The notes: generated from the letters alone by a model not told the origin. Shown: positions 1 through 7,689, counted from the first letter of the stretch. The stretch is 12,744 bases of DNA from Flemingiibacterium sp045587285 (GCA_045587285.1 JAZNBZ010000108.1:1-12744); one strand, 5' to 3'. Made by a program: numbers and translations.

Positions 1-332
1 ATAAATTCTGCCTGATACTGTGGGAACACGAGCCAATACGAAGTCCCGAGCTATCCAAACTGTGTGCAGAACAGCTCGGCTGGAAGCCAAGCACCACATA
101 TACGGTAATCAAGCGCTTGTCCGACCGTGGTGTGCTGAAGAACGAGAATATGATCGTCACCTCGCTTGTTTCCAAAGACGAAGTACAGGCGGCGGAAATT
201 GAGGAATTCGTGGAGGAAAAGTTTGAAGGTTCTGTTCCCGCATTCTTTGCGGCATTTGCGAGAAAGAAAAAGTTTTCCGATAAGGAGCTTGATGAGCTGC
301 AGGCAATGATCGACCGTGCAAGGAAGGAGTGA
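1..332 (+). CDS. BlaI/MecI-family transcriptional repressor, 5' end missing
   Basis: Winged-helix repressor of the BlaI/MecI/CopY family, expected to bind operator DNA as a dimer and to be inactivated when its partner M56 protease is triggered. The reading frame is open from base 3 (bases 1-2 are the tail of a codon) and begins in KFCLILWEHEP, which aligns with residues 12-22 of the complete copy at 3290-3661, so about 11 residues are lost to the window edge. The recognition-helix segment STTYTVIKRLSDRGVL and the C-terminal dimerisation segment KFEGSVPAFFAAF are both present. The stop at 330-332 lies immediately before the M56 gene, so the two are translationally coupled. Its promoter lies outside the window. 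An internal ATG at 117 would remove the DNA-binding helix and is not the real start. Confidence 0.93.
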   Translation, partial: KFCLILWEHEPIRSPELSKLCAEQLGWKPSTTYTVIKRLSDRGVLKNENMIVTSLVSKDEVQAAEIEEFVEEKFEGSVPAFFAAFARKKKFSDKELDELQAMIDRARKE

Positions 333-337
333 AGCCG

Positions 338-3049
338 ATGAACGGGTTGTTTTATACGATTCTTAAAATGAGCATATCTGCGAGCATCCTTGTACTTGTG
401 GTTTTGCTCTTGCGGCTGATTTTGAAGAAAGCTCCAAAATGGGTAAGTGTTCTGTTATGGGCATTGGTTGCAATCCGCCTCATCTGCCCGTTTGCCATAG
501 AAAGTCCCTTTAGCTTGATGCCGGATATGGACTACCTTGTTGTAAGAGAAGCCACATCGTATGCCGATGCGGGATTGGGTGATTCCCCGGATGATATACC
601 GGAGTATGTGATTGGCGGCAATCAATTCGGAGATGAAGCAACGGCACAGCCCGCTCCAATCGATACTGTTACCCAAGACAATCAAGGAGTCAATATTGAA
701 TTGATTCTGAACCTCATATGGCTTTCGGGAATTGCAGTGATGCTGACATATATGATCGTCAGCTGTATATGCGTGTACCGCCGCATACAAAATTCCACGC
801 AGTTCCGAGACAATATTTATACGAGTAATGCTGTAACCTCGCCGTTTGTATTCGGCATCGTTAAACCTCGTATCTACTTACCGGAAAGCATGGATGCTGT
901 CAGCATGAGTTATGTAATTGCTCATGAAGAATCGCACGTGCGCCGCCGTGATCACTGGTGGAAGCCGCTCGGATTTATACTGCTCGCCGTCCACTGGTTT
1001 AATCCGATTATCTGGCTTGCGTACATACTTCTTTGCCGCGATATCGAGATGGCTTGCGACGAGCGTGTGATACGAGAAATGGAAGAACGTGAGCGAGTGG
1101 ACTATTCCGAAGCTCTGCTCGACTGCAGCGTAGATAGACGAATGATTACAGCCTGCCCGCTTGCGTTCGGTGAAAATAATGTGAAAGAGAGGATAAGGAC
1201 TGTGTTAAATTATAAGAAACCCGCATTTTGGATTGTTATTTTGGCAGTGATCGCTTGCGTTGTGGCAGCGATATGCTTCTTAACGAATCCTCAAAAGAAT
1301 AATGAATCTGATATAACATACACGAGGCACGGGATCGCACTCTCCTTGCCCGAGGCATTCCGGCAGGAAGCTGTCACCGTAAAATCCCCCGATGAGTTAA
1401 CTGAAAATACGATCGCTGAGTTTTATCAAACAGCAGTTCTCGATTATTGCGGTGGTTGGATATTTTCAGTAATCCGTCACGCAGAAGATGACTTGGTACC
1501 TAATGAAGTAAACCCCGGCGGTATTTATTACTTTGCTCATGATGATGCATATTGGTATGCTATCAAATCACCCACCGATCTGCAGACAGACCCGACCTCG
1601 AAGGAGCTTGGTGATGAATATGAAATGCTCACTTCACAAAGAGATGAAGTCATTCGCTTGATTATGGAAAAGAATCCGACTCTTGTAAGCACAAGTAATA
1701 CCGAGGTCAGCACTTATGTAATGGGCGCTTATGTAAACAAGCAAAATGCAGAAGCTTCTTCTATCAAAGAAGGCTTTGGTGCCAACAGAATCAAGATTAA
1801 GCATATAAACTCCAATGGTCAGCTTGTAAATGTTACATTGGGAATCAACATGCCGAAAGAATGGACAATAAAGTACGATTATCAATCCTATGAAATGATT
1901 CCGTTTGCCGAATACGCTAACATTAAAAATGGCAGTGACTACGTTGGCGGTATCGGATTCTTAACCTACGATTTGCCGGCAGAGCAAGCAGACATTCCCG
2001 AAGCAATCTTTAACCAGATCGCTATGGGTGCAATGACATTCTGGAACATTCGTCAGCATTTTGATTTGGTTACCGCTGAAGACTCGCCCTACAGTACCGC
2101 CCTTACATCGGTTTTGTATTCCTCCAAGGCATTCCAGGACGGAAAAGAGCGTAGTAATAGTGCCATTGTTTCCTACCATCCGGAATATAAAATGTATATC
2201 GCACTGCAGCTTACAGACGGAACAAAAGACAGAACCATTCTATCCGAAGAAGAACTTCGGTATGTAGCCGAAAGTATTGAGTGGATAGGTGTTGAATTCA
2301 GTGACACCGGAGCGGATGCTTCAAGTCAGAGTGAGCTTTTCAAGAAAACCGTAGATTATCTGTCACAGGAATTCCATGATGTGTATGATCCGTATTATCA
2401 AATATTGAATCTTGCGATTTTTGACTGGACTGAAAATGGTAACGAGGCAACATTCCGTTACACAGTGACACACCAGTATTGGAACAGAGATCCCGACACT
2501 GTGGATTACATCAAAGCCGCTAAAGACGATCCCGAGCGCTATGAAATGATGTGTAAGGATTACTTGGTGGCTAAAGTAAGCAATTTTTACTTCAAGGTAT
2601 TGCTGAACGGCGACGAAATTGAGCTCTATTCCAATGAATCGCCCACCGGAGTCGAATGGAAACCGAGAAAGATTGCTGATTATTTGCCCAAGTCATCACT
2701 CCCCATTACAATAACAGAAGTAAATCGGGATTCTGTGATGGAGCACGGAACCCATGAATACATCCACGAGCAAAGTGAGTACACAAGATATTTTCAGATA
2801 AGCACACGCGACAAATATACCAATATCCGCATTACTTCTATGACGCTTGGAGAAACAGGCATGGAGGTTGGCGATGTACATTACACATTCCACGAATTTA
2901 CTTCCCAAAAGCCTCTGCTTATAGGCGTGACTTTCTACGGAGATATGTCCTCCTACGGACTCTTGTTAACGGATGCCAATGGAGTTGAACATCAATATAT
3001 GATCTATGAAAGCGGAAAACACGGTTCTGTAGTTCTTCAGGAATATTGA
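338..3049 (+). CDS. M56-family (BlaR1/MecR1-type) membrane metalloprotease sensor 1
   Basis: Membrane signal transducer of 903 residues, expected to relay an external signal into cleavage or release of the adjacent BlaI-type repressor. Hydrophobic segments lie near residues 8-28 and 34-55, around 125-145, between the catalytic motifs (about 210-235) and at 297-319. The zinc motif HEESH is at residues 196-200 and the downstream DIEMACDE starts at 236, with E237 the likely third zinc ligand. After residue 320 comes about 580 residues of external domain with no recognisable family. Classical BlaR1 is about 600 residues with a penicillin-binding domain; here SxxK, YxN and KTG signatures are not evident, so a beta-lactam ligand is not supported. 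The start is ATG 338, with AAGGAG at 324-329 spaced 8 bases away and exact correspondence to the N-terminus of the second copy. A GTG at 329 overlaps this ribosome site and is less likely. Confidence 0.92.
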   Translation: MNGLFYTILKMSISASILVLVVLLLRLILKKAPKWVSVLLWALVAIRLICPFAIESPFSLMPDMDYLVVREATSYADAGLGDSPDDIPEYVIGGNQFGDEATAQPAPIDTVTQDNQGVNIELILNLIWLSGIAVMLTYMIVSCICVYRRIQNSTQFRDNIYTSNAVTSPFVFGIVKPRIYLPESMDAVSMSYVIAHEESHVRRRDHWWKPLGFILLAVHWFNPIIWLAYILLCRDIEMACDERVIREMEERERVDYSEALLDCSVDRRMITACPLAFGENNVKERIRTVLNYKKPAFWIVILAVIACVVAAICFLTNPQKNNESDITYTRHGIALSLPEAFRQEAVTVKSPDELTENTIAEFYQTAVLDYCGGWIFSVIRHAEDDLVPNEVNPGGIYYFAHDDAYWYAIKSPTDLQTDPTSKELGDEYEMLTSQRDEVIRLIMEKNPTLVSTSNTEVSTYVMGAYVNKQNAEASSIKEGFGANRIKIKHINSNGQLVNVTLGINMPKEWTIKYDYQSYEMIPFAEYANIKNGSDYVGGIGFLTYDLPAEQADIPEAIFNQIAMGAMTFWNIRQHFDLVTAEDSPYSTALTSVLYSSKAFQDGKERSNSAIVSYHPEYKMYIALQLTDGTKDRTILSEEELRYVAESIEWIGVEFSDTGADASSQSELFKKTVDYLSQEFHDVYDPYYQILNLAIFDWTENGNEATFRYTVTHQYWNRDPDTVDYIKAAKDDPERYEMMCKDYLVAKVSNFYFKVLLNGDEIELYSNESPTGVEWKPRKIADYLPKSSLPITITEVNRDSVMEHGTHEYIHEQSEYTRYFQISTRDKYTNIRITSMTLGETGMEVGDVHYTFHEFTSQKPLLIGVTFYGDMSSYGLLLTDANGVEHQYMIYESGKHGSVVLQEY
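2654..2688 (+). repeat. 35-bp direct repeat, copy A (inside M56 gene 1)
   Basis: These 35 bases code for EWKPRKIADYL plus the start of the next codon within the external domain of the first M56 protein. They recur without mismatch at 3062-3096, 408 bases downstream, just past the stop codon. The flanking bases diverge on both sides. Confidence 0.9.
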
Positions 3050-3061
3050 TGAGGATGAATT

Positions 3062-3096
3062 GAATGGAAACCGAGAAAGATTGCTGATTATTTGCC
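3062..3096 (+). repeat. 35-bp direct repeat, copy B (intergenic gene scar)
   Basis: Exact copy of 2654-2688, in non-coding DNA 13 bases after the stop of the first M56 gene. The offset of 408 is a multiple of three. Read in the same frame, it continues as EWKPRKIADYLPNLKYDC and ends at a TAA at 3137-3139. It looks like a leftover of a duplicated or recombined M56 3' end. It has no start codon and no independent function can be assigned. Confidence 0.85.
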
Positions 3097-3150
3097 TAAT
3101 TTGAAATATGATTGCTTAATTACAGCAAATACTGCTTAATAATACGAAAA

Positions 3151-3186
3151 TACCCGTAAGTCTAAAAAGCTTACGGGTACTTTTAT
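3151..3186 (+). terminator. Rho-independent terminator after cassette 1
   Basis: Perfect 10-bp inverted repeat TACCCGTAAG (3151-3160) and CTTACGGGTA (3170-3179) with a 9-base loop, followed by a short T-tract ACTTTTAT. It sits downstream of the first blaI-M56 pair and upstream of the promoter of the second, so the two cassettes are probably separate transcription units. Confidence 0.8.
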
Positions 3187-3214
3187 GAACAAGATGTATC
3201 TTTTTCAAAATCTA

Positions 3215-3243
3215 TTGACAATATGTGTCTACTGTGGTAGACT
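3215..3243 (+). promoter_or_regulatory. Promoter of the second blaI-M56-vanZ operon
   Basis: A consensus -35 TTGACA at 3215-3220 is followed 17 bases later by TAGACT at 3238-3243, a 4-of-6 match to the -10 consensus. A TATATA at 3243 is an alternative with poor spacing. The first operator palindrome covers the spacer and overlaps the -10, the usual arrangement for BlaI-type repression. Confidence 0.7.
3227..3242. promoter_or_regulatory. BlaI-type operator O1
   Basis: Dyad GTCTAC-TGTG-GTAGAC with 6-bp perfect arms, between and over the -35 and -10 elements. Its half-sites are identical to those of O2, and the two centres are 28 bp apart. It is the likely binding site of the repressor encoded at 3290-3661. 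Confidence 0.75.
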
Positions 3244-3254
3244 ATATACAGAGA

Positions 3255-3270
3255 GTCTACTGCAGTAGAC
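3255..3270. promoter_or_regulatory. BlaI-type operator O2
   Basis: Perfect 16-bp palindrome GTCTACTGCAGTAGAC located just downstream of the promoter and just upstream of the ribosome-binding site AAGGAGG (3275-3281). With O1 it forms a tandem operator, as in staphylococcal bla and mec control regions, although the core differs from the TACAnnTGTA consensus. Confidence 0.78.
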
Positions 3271-3289
3271 ACGCAAGGAGGACAACAAA

Positions 3290-3661
3290 ATGAGCATTCC
3301 AAAGATACATGAAGGTGAATACAGATTCTGCTTGATTATGTGGGAGCATGAGCCGGTGAGTGCCGGTGAGCTTGCACGTCTGTGCGCAGATCAGCTTGGC
3401 TGGAAACGTACAACTACATACACGATTATCAAACGGTTGGGAGAGAGAGGCGTACTTGTGAACGATAACGGCATTGTCACATCGTTGGTTTCCAAGGACG
3501 ATGCACAATCCTATGAGATTGACGAATTGGTGGAGAAAAAGTTTGAAGGTTCACTTCCTGCGTTTATTGCTGCATTTACAAGGCGTCAAGATGTATCCGC
3601 AGCCGAACTGGATGAACTGCAGGCGATGATTGATCGAGCGAGAAATGGAGGAAGTAAATGA
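3290..3661 (+). CDS. BlaI/MecI-family transcriptional repressor
   Basis: Complete 123-residue member of the BlaI/MecI/CopY family, the usual family length. The N-terminal winged helix spans about residues 5-75, with the recognition helix around GWKRTTTYTIIKRLGERGVL (37-56). The C-terminal dimerisation region (about 75-118) contains KKFEGSLPAFIAAF, matching the conserved FxGS motif of the family. ATG 3290 has a strong AAGGAGG 8 bases upstream. The stop overlaps the ATG of the next gene by 4 bases (ATGA). It probably represses its own operon through the two palindromes at 3227-3270 and is inactivated by the M56 protease that follows. By family alone a copper-responsive CopY role is possible, but the M56 partner argues for BlaI-type signalling. 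Confidence 0.96.
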   Translation: MSIPKIHEGEYRFCLIMWEHEPVSAGELARLCADQLGWKRTTTYTIIKRLGERGVLVNDNGIVTSLVSKDDAQSYEIDELVEKKFEGSLPAFIAAFTRRQDVSAAELDELQAMIDRARNGGSK

Positions 3662-6555
3662 CGGAAATATTTTTTCATGTTGTAAATATGAGCATTACGG
3701 CAAGCATTCTGGCTGCTGTTGTATTGCTCCTACGCCTGCTTTTGAAGAAAGCTCCGAAATGGATTAGTGTTCTTCTTTGGGGGCTGGTTGCAATTCGACT
3801 TGTTTTTCCGTTTGCAATAGAAAGCCCGTTCAGCCTGATACCTGAAACGGATTGGGTTGTTCAGGAAACCATGGTAGAAGAAGATAAGTTTATTTATAGT
3901 GCTCCTGACACCACTTCTGCAGATGATACTACTCCCGTCAAGGATATTCCGGTATACTATTATCCCACAGAGCCGGCAATTGAAATTCATAGAGAATTCA
4001 GCGTGTCATTTATGCTTTGCTGTATATGGCTCGCGGGAATAGTAGTATTGATTTTACATACAGTGATCTCATCCACACGTCTGCGTCGAAGTGTGGCAAC
4101 TGCAATTCGTATCAAGGATAACGTGTGGGAAAGCTCTGCTGTAGATTCACCGTTTGTGCTCGGTCTGATCCGCCCGCGTATTTATGTTCCACGAGGCATG
4201 ACGGAGGAAAATCTCACTTATGTGATCGCACATGAAGAAGCACATATCCGCCGGCGTGACCATTGGTGGAAGCCGTTCGGATTTCTTCTTCTGACAATTC
4301 ATTGGTTTAATCCTGTCTTGTGGCTTGCATATATCCTCCTCTGCAGGGATATTGAAATGGCGTGCGATGAGCGTGTAATCAAGGAATATGACGAAGTACA
4401 GCGTGCTGACTATTCTGAAGCATTACTAAACTGCAGCGTGAACAGAAAGATGATTTCCGCATGTCCTCTGGCTTTTGGAGAGGTTGGCGTGAAGGAAAGA
4501 ATCAAGTCTGTGCTGAATTATAAGAAACCAGCGTTCTGGATTATTATAACAGCCATCATTGTATGTGCAATCGTAGCAGTATGCTTTCTGACGAATCCTC
4601 AATCAAAAGCAGATGCACCGGACGGAAGCTACACATTGGAAATCTATTTTGATTTAGATTATGAGCTTACGGCGCCACTGAAAGAAAGTAATGATGTCAA
4701 GGTCGTTATTGACGATCTGATGAATGTATGGGTTTATGACGGTAAGCAACTTATGTCTGGCGGACTTTATAAAGAAATAGAGCTGAACAACCGAAATTTT
4801 GATGTTCTGTTTGAAAACACAGCGGTAGATATCGGGCTCATCATGGATCTTCGCAAATCCGTCCGATCCTCATGGGTTATGACATATACAGCTTCCGAAA
4901 ACGGACACCATCCGTATTTGATAATAGTTGATGATGATGAACAGGTTTATCTTGTGGTCGCTGACTACACCGGCGGAATGCCTATAAGAGTCAGCGGTGT
5001 TTTTAAGCTTCATAAAAATGTCCCAGAACAGCTTGAGGCAATTGATTTTGTTGATTTTATTGAGAATCAGGACGGAATGTATAGCTACGTTGACCGTTTC
5101 ATTGAACATAAAGATTTCCCAGGGGTTTCGTTCCACTATACACCACAAAAAATCATTGCAAAGACAGCAGCCGGTGAACACGCTATTCTTAGCGAAGAAA
5201 CAATTTGGAATTGCTATTTTTCCGATGTCACAGGGGATGGAAAAGCAGATTTATGTGCTACGGTAACCAAGACCAAGCCTTTCATTGCAAGACGTGTTGT
5301 TGTATATGATTATGCCGAACGCAGAAAATATGAATTCTCTGATCGTGATGGTAATCACTACATTTTAAGCAATGAGAACGGCTTTTTGACTGTAAATCGG
5401 TACGCCAATGCGGAGGCATATGAAAATGAACCTGCATCCAAAGGCAGCCTTACAATTATAAATGGCAATCTGTATCTTTTTGTCTATGCTATGAACACAC
5501 CGGCTGAAAATAACCCCATCACACTCGACGATGTTATCGCACTTACAGCCAAGGGTGAAAATCTCACATGGTCCGACTTCGCCGGATATTCCCACACCGA
5601 CATTGGCTCCGGACTGTATATATGGCATCTTCCCATCGACGAAGTATTTTCCGTAAAAGTCGGTGGCGGTTCGATAATGTCGGCACCTGCGTATATTTAC
5701 CTCTGTGCAGGCTCTGGTGATGCTGAAAAACGCATAGACATCCGTGACGGCGGTGTGCAGGAGTTTATTCATTTACAGCAAAAAAACAACATTGCCCCAA
5801 CTGATATTACGGATGAAGACAAGGAAAACTTTTCCTACACTATTCTGACAGACAGCTTGGAATTTACTGATCCAAAGACACAGATATATTCCAAAATGTT
5901 AAACGCTATTGATTATTACAATTCTGCGCATATTGAGTTTTACCCGTATATGCTGAACTCCAATATGAAAGTTGTTTGTGAGCTTGATCTTGATAGCGGC
6001 AAAGCGTATCAAGCAAGTTATATAAATGGCAAACTCACGCAAGAATACTTTAGTGATGGTGAAACTGTATCCGGATTGAACCATAAGCAAAAATATTACG
6101 ATGCAGATTATTGTGAAGCATTTACTCGCGAAGATTCCGGAGCAATATCGCTTTCAGATAGAGTTACAATCGGAGAGGATGGGCTTCCGTGTTATTACTA
6201 TCGCAGGAATGTAACGAACTGTCCTTTATCTTCTTATACGTTGTTTCCACAAGAGCTTGCATTCAGTTACCTTGCTAACTTCTCACGGTGGACTATCGTT
6301 GAAGAAACCACATTCCTCGGGCGCCAATGTATTGTGATTGAAGGTAATAACAGTCCTTATATATCCGACAAGCATAATGCAAACACATTCCGCCTTACAG
6401 TTGATAAGGAAACCGGTATTGTGCTGATGCTTACGGGCGAAAAAAACGGTAAAGCTACGAAAATGATTGAAGTAACTGCGCTCGAACTTGGTATCAGTTC
6501 TGTCTATCAAGTTATACTTACCGATATAGACCTTAGTGAGTATTCAATCAAATGA
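3658..6555 (+). CDS. M56-family (BlaR1/MecR1-type) membrane metalloprotease sensor 2
   Basis: Protein of 965 residues. The first roughly 315 residues closely parallel sensor 1: N-terminal membrane segments (about 8-28 and 34-55), zinc motif HEEAH at 192-196, DIEMACDE from 232 and a last membrane segment at about 292-314. The external region (about 320-965) is unrelated to sensor 1. It contains a calcium-loop-like DVTGDGKADL at 523-532, resembling FG-GAP/VCBS or EF-hand loops. A C-terminal part (about 740-960), with DGETVSG and VDKETGIVLML, resembles the RseB/LolA-type half-barrel of envelope-stress sensors. No penicillin-binding signature is convincing. The start overlaps the repressor stop, with GGAGGA at 3647-3652. 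Expected role: sense an envelope signal and relieve repression by the coupled repressor; the ligand is unknown. Confidence 0.92.
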   Translation: MTEIFFHVVNMSITASILAAVVLLLRLLLKKAPKWISVLLWGLVAIRLVFPFAIESPFSLIPETDWVVQETMVEEDKFIYSAPDTTSADDTTPVKDIPVYYYPTEPAIEIHREFSVSFMLCCIWLAGIVVLILHTVISSTRLRRSVATAIRIKDNVWESSAVDSPFVLGLIRPRIYVPRGMTEENLTYVIAHEEAHIRRRDHWWKPFGFLLLTIHWFNPVLWLAYILLCRDIEMACDERVIKEYDEVQRADYSEALLNCSVNRKMISACPLAFGEVGVKERIKSVLNYKKPAFWIIITAIIVCAIVAVCFLTNPQSKADAPDGSYTLEIYFDLDYELTAPLKESNDVKVVIDDLMNVWVYDGKQLMSGGLYKEIELNNRNFDVLFENTAVDIGLIMDLRKSVRSSWVMTYTASENGHHPYLIIVDDDEQVYLVVADYTGGMPIRVSGVFKLHKNVPEQLEAIDFVDFIENQDGMYSYVDRFIEHKDFPGVSFHYTPQKIIAKTAAGEHAILSEETIWNCYFSDVTGDGKADLCATVTKTKPFIARRVVVYDYAERRKYEFSDRDGNHYILSNENGFLTVNRYANAEAYENEPASKGSLTIINGNLYLFVYAMNTPAENNPITLDDVIALTAKGENLTWSDFAGYSHTDIGSGLYIWHLPIDEVFSVKVGGGSIMSAPAYIYLCAGSGDAEKRIDIRDGGVQEFIHLQQKNNIAPTDITDEDKENFSYTILTDSLEFTDPKTQIYSKMLNAIDYYNSAHIEFYPYMLNSNMKVVCELDLDSGKAYQASYINGKLTQEYFSDGETVSGLNHKQKYYDADYCEAFTREDSGAISLSDRVTIGEDGLPCYYYRRNVTNCPLSSYTLFPQELAFSYLANFSRWTIVEETTFLGRQCIVIEGNNSPYISDKHNANTFRLTVDKETGIVLMLTGEKNGKATKMIEVTALELGISSVYQVILTDIDLSEYSIK

Positions 6556-6590
6556 AAATAAAATCGAAGAAATTTATGAAAGGATAACCT

Positions 6591-7124
6591 ATGCAATTAT
6601 ACATCGAAAAATCATTGTTTTTCTTATTAATATCAGCTATTGCCACTGCGGTGATATTACTTATCGAGAAGCTTGTTAAAAAGAAAGAACCTCGCGTTAT
6701 AGTCAAACACATTTTTGTTGCAGTGTTTATAGTGTATGCTTTGATTTTATTAGACACGACCGTTAATGAAAGCCGTCATTTTTTCCGAGAACGAATGATT
6801 GATTTTACCCCTTTCGATAATCTTTTGCGTCTTTTTAATACTTATAATCCGCGCGAGACTGAACTCCTTTTAATGAATATCATTATGTTTACACCGTTTG
6901 GCATATTATTTCCGCTTGCATTCAAAAAGCATTTTGGACTTACGATACTGATAAGTGTTCTGTTTGGTTTTAATATTGAATGTATGCAGTACGTATTTAT
7001 TCGCGGAGTATTTGAATTTGATGTTGTTGTTTATCGCACAATCGGAGTCATAATTGGGTATCTGGTATTTTGTGTGGCACTGCAAATAATGAAGAAACTA
7101 TCACACAAACCTACCTTTGCATGA
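6591..7124 (+). CDS. VanZ-family membrane protein
   Basis: Integral membrane protein of 177 residues with about five hydrophobic segments (8-26, 40-57, 92-110, 117-137, 149-168). Family hallmarks are NIIMFTPFGILFPL (96-109), the ExxQ pair E130/Q133, and RGVFEFD with an IGVIIGY end (138-157). The usual Asn in the DDxxxNxxG motif is replaced (DVVVYRTIG). VanZ in Tn1546 gives low-level teicoplanin resistance, but most homologues have no proven function. It lies 35 bases after the second M56 gene with ribosome site AAAGGA (6579-6584) and no intervening terminator, so it is probably the output gene, or one of the outputs, of that regulated operon. Confidence 0.85.
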   Translation: MQLYIEKSLFFLLISAIATAVILLIEKLVKKKEPRVIVKHIFVAVFIVYALILLDTTVNESRHFFRERMIDFTPFDNLLRLFNTYNPRETELLLMNIIMFTPFGILFPLAFKKHFGLTILISVLFGFNIECMQYVFIRGVFEFDVVVYRTIGVIIGYLVFCVALQIMKKLSHKPTFA

Positions 7125-7154
7125 TAAACAATACTATTTGTTACACATTTGGGC

Positions 7155-7204
7155 AATATAAGTACAGCGCAGTTCCAAAATCGGAACTGCGCTGTACTTA
7201 TATT
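7155..7204. terminator. Long hairpin between convergent vanZ-like and DUF2500 genes
   Basis: Perfect 22-bp inverted repeat (7155-7176 and 7183-7204) with loop AAAATC. It lies 30 bases after the VanZ-like stop, and its right arm contains the stop codon of the DUF2500 gene on the other strand. The position between convergent genes suggests a two-way terminator, but neither strand has a clear T-tract after the stem, so it may act as a transcript-stabilising 3' end instead. Confidence 0.65.
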
Positions 7205-7560
7205 CTCTCAAATCCAAGATACCGTGTCCCTTGGAAAGTCAGATTACCTTGATCACCTTCCACGAGCATACCGTATTCCTGACCGGTCATATGTAACTCC
7301 ATCCGGTCACCGCTGTCGACCTGAAAGGTGACATAGTAGCTGGTGGAATGGTGAGTATGGTGATCGTGGTGATGATGCGAAACATTCGCCCGCTTGGATA
7401 CAACAGTAGCCGGCACAGTGAGTCTCGGCGAGTTGTTGTTTTTATTCCACTGACCAATGCCACGAACGATCGTCACAATAAATATGCCAAACACCAGGAT
7501 GAACATCAGCGTGAACATTACGCCGAACATCCCGAAACCGAAAGCAAATCCAAATCCCAT
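7198..7560 (-). CDS. DUF2500-family membrane protein
   Basis: Protein of 120 residues with one glycine/phenylalanine-rich membrane segment at about 8-35, then GQWNKNNNSPRLTVPATVV. A His-rich stretch at 62-71 (SHHHHDHHTHH) is followed by the beta-rich end containing YYVTFQVDSGDRMELHM and GTRYLGFER. This order matches the DUF2500 family, whose function is not established. ATG at 7560 has GAAAGG (7569-7574) 8 bases upstream. It is transcribed alone from the promoter at 7625-7653 and ends inside the 7155-7204 hairpin. The His cluster could bind a metal, but such clusters vary within the family. Confidence 0.88.
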   Translation of the reverse strand: MGFGFAFGFGMFGVMFTLMFILVFGIFIVTIVRGIGQWNKNNNSPRLTVPATVVSKRANVSHHHHDHHTHHSTSYYVTFQVDSGDRMELHMTGQEYGMLVEGDQGNLTFQGTRYLGFERI

Positions 7561-7624
7561 GTTATCTGCCTTTCTGTGTTATATATAAAATAATATTTTA
7601 ACAATTATTCTTTGTGCCGATATA

Positions 7625-7653
7625 AGTATAGCATACTCTTCCCTCTCATTCAA
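7625..7653 (-). promoter_or_regulatory. Promoter of the DUF2500 gene
   Basis: On the - strand, TTGAAT (7648-7653), a 17-base spacer, then TATACT (7625-7630) preceded by TGC, an extended -10. It lies 65 bases upstream of the start codon. Good match to the housekeeping sigma consensus. Confidence 0.72.
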
Positions 7654-7689
7654 GTATTAAATATGAAATTTTCAATTTACCACCTTTAC

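Noticed and set aside
329..337. GTG start at 329 for the first M56 gene
   Set aside because: It overlaps the ribosome site AAGGAG. ATG 338 has ideal spacing and aligns exactly with the start of the second M56 protein.
5950..6020. SNMK in sensor 2 as a BlaR1-type SxxK active site
   Set aside because: No YxN or KTG partner at suitable distance and no penicillin-binding context; chance match.
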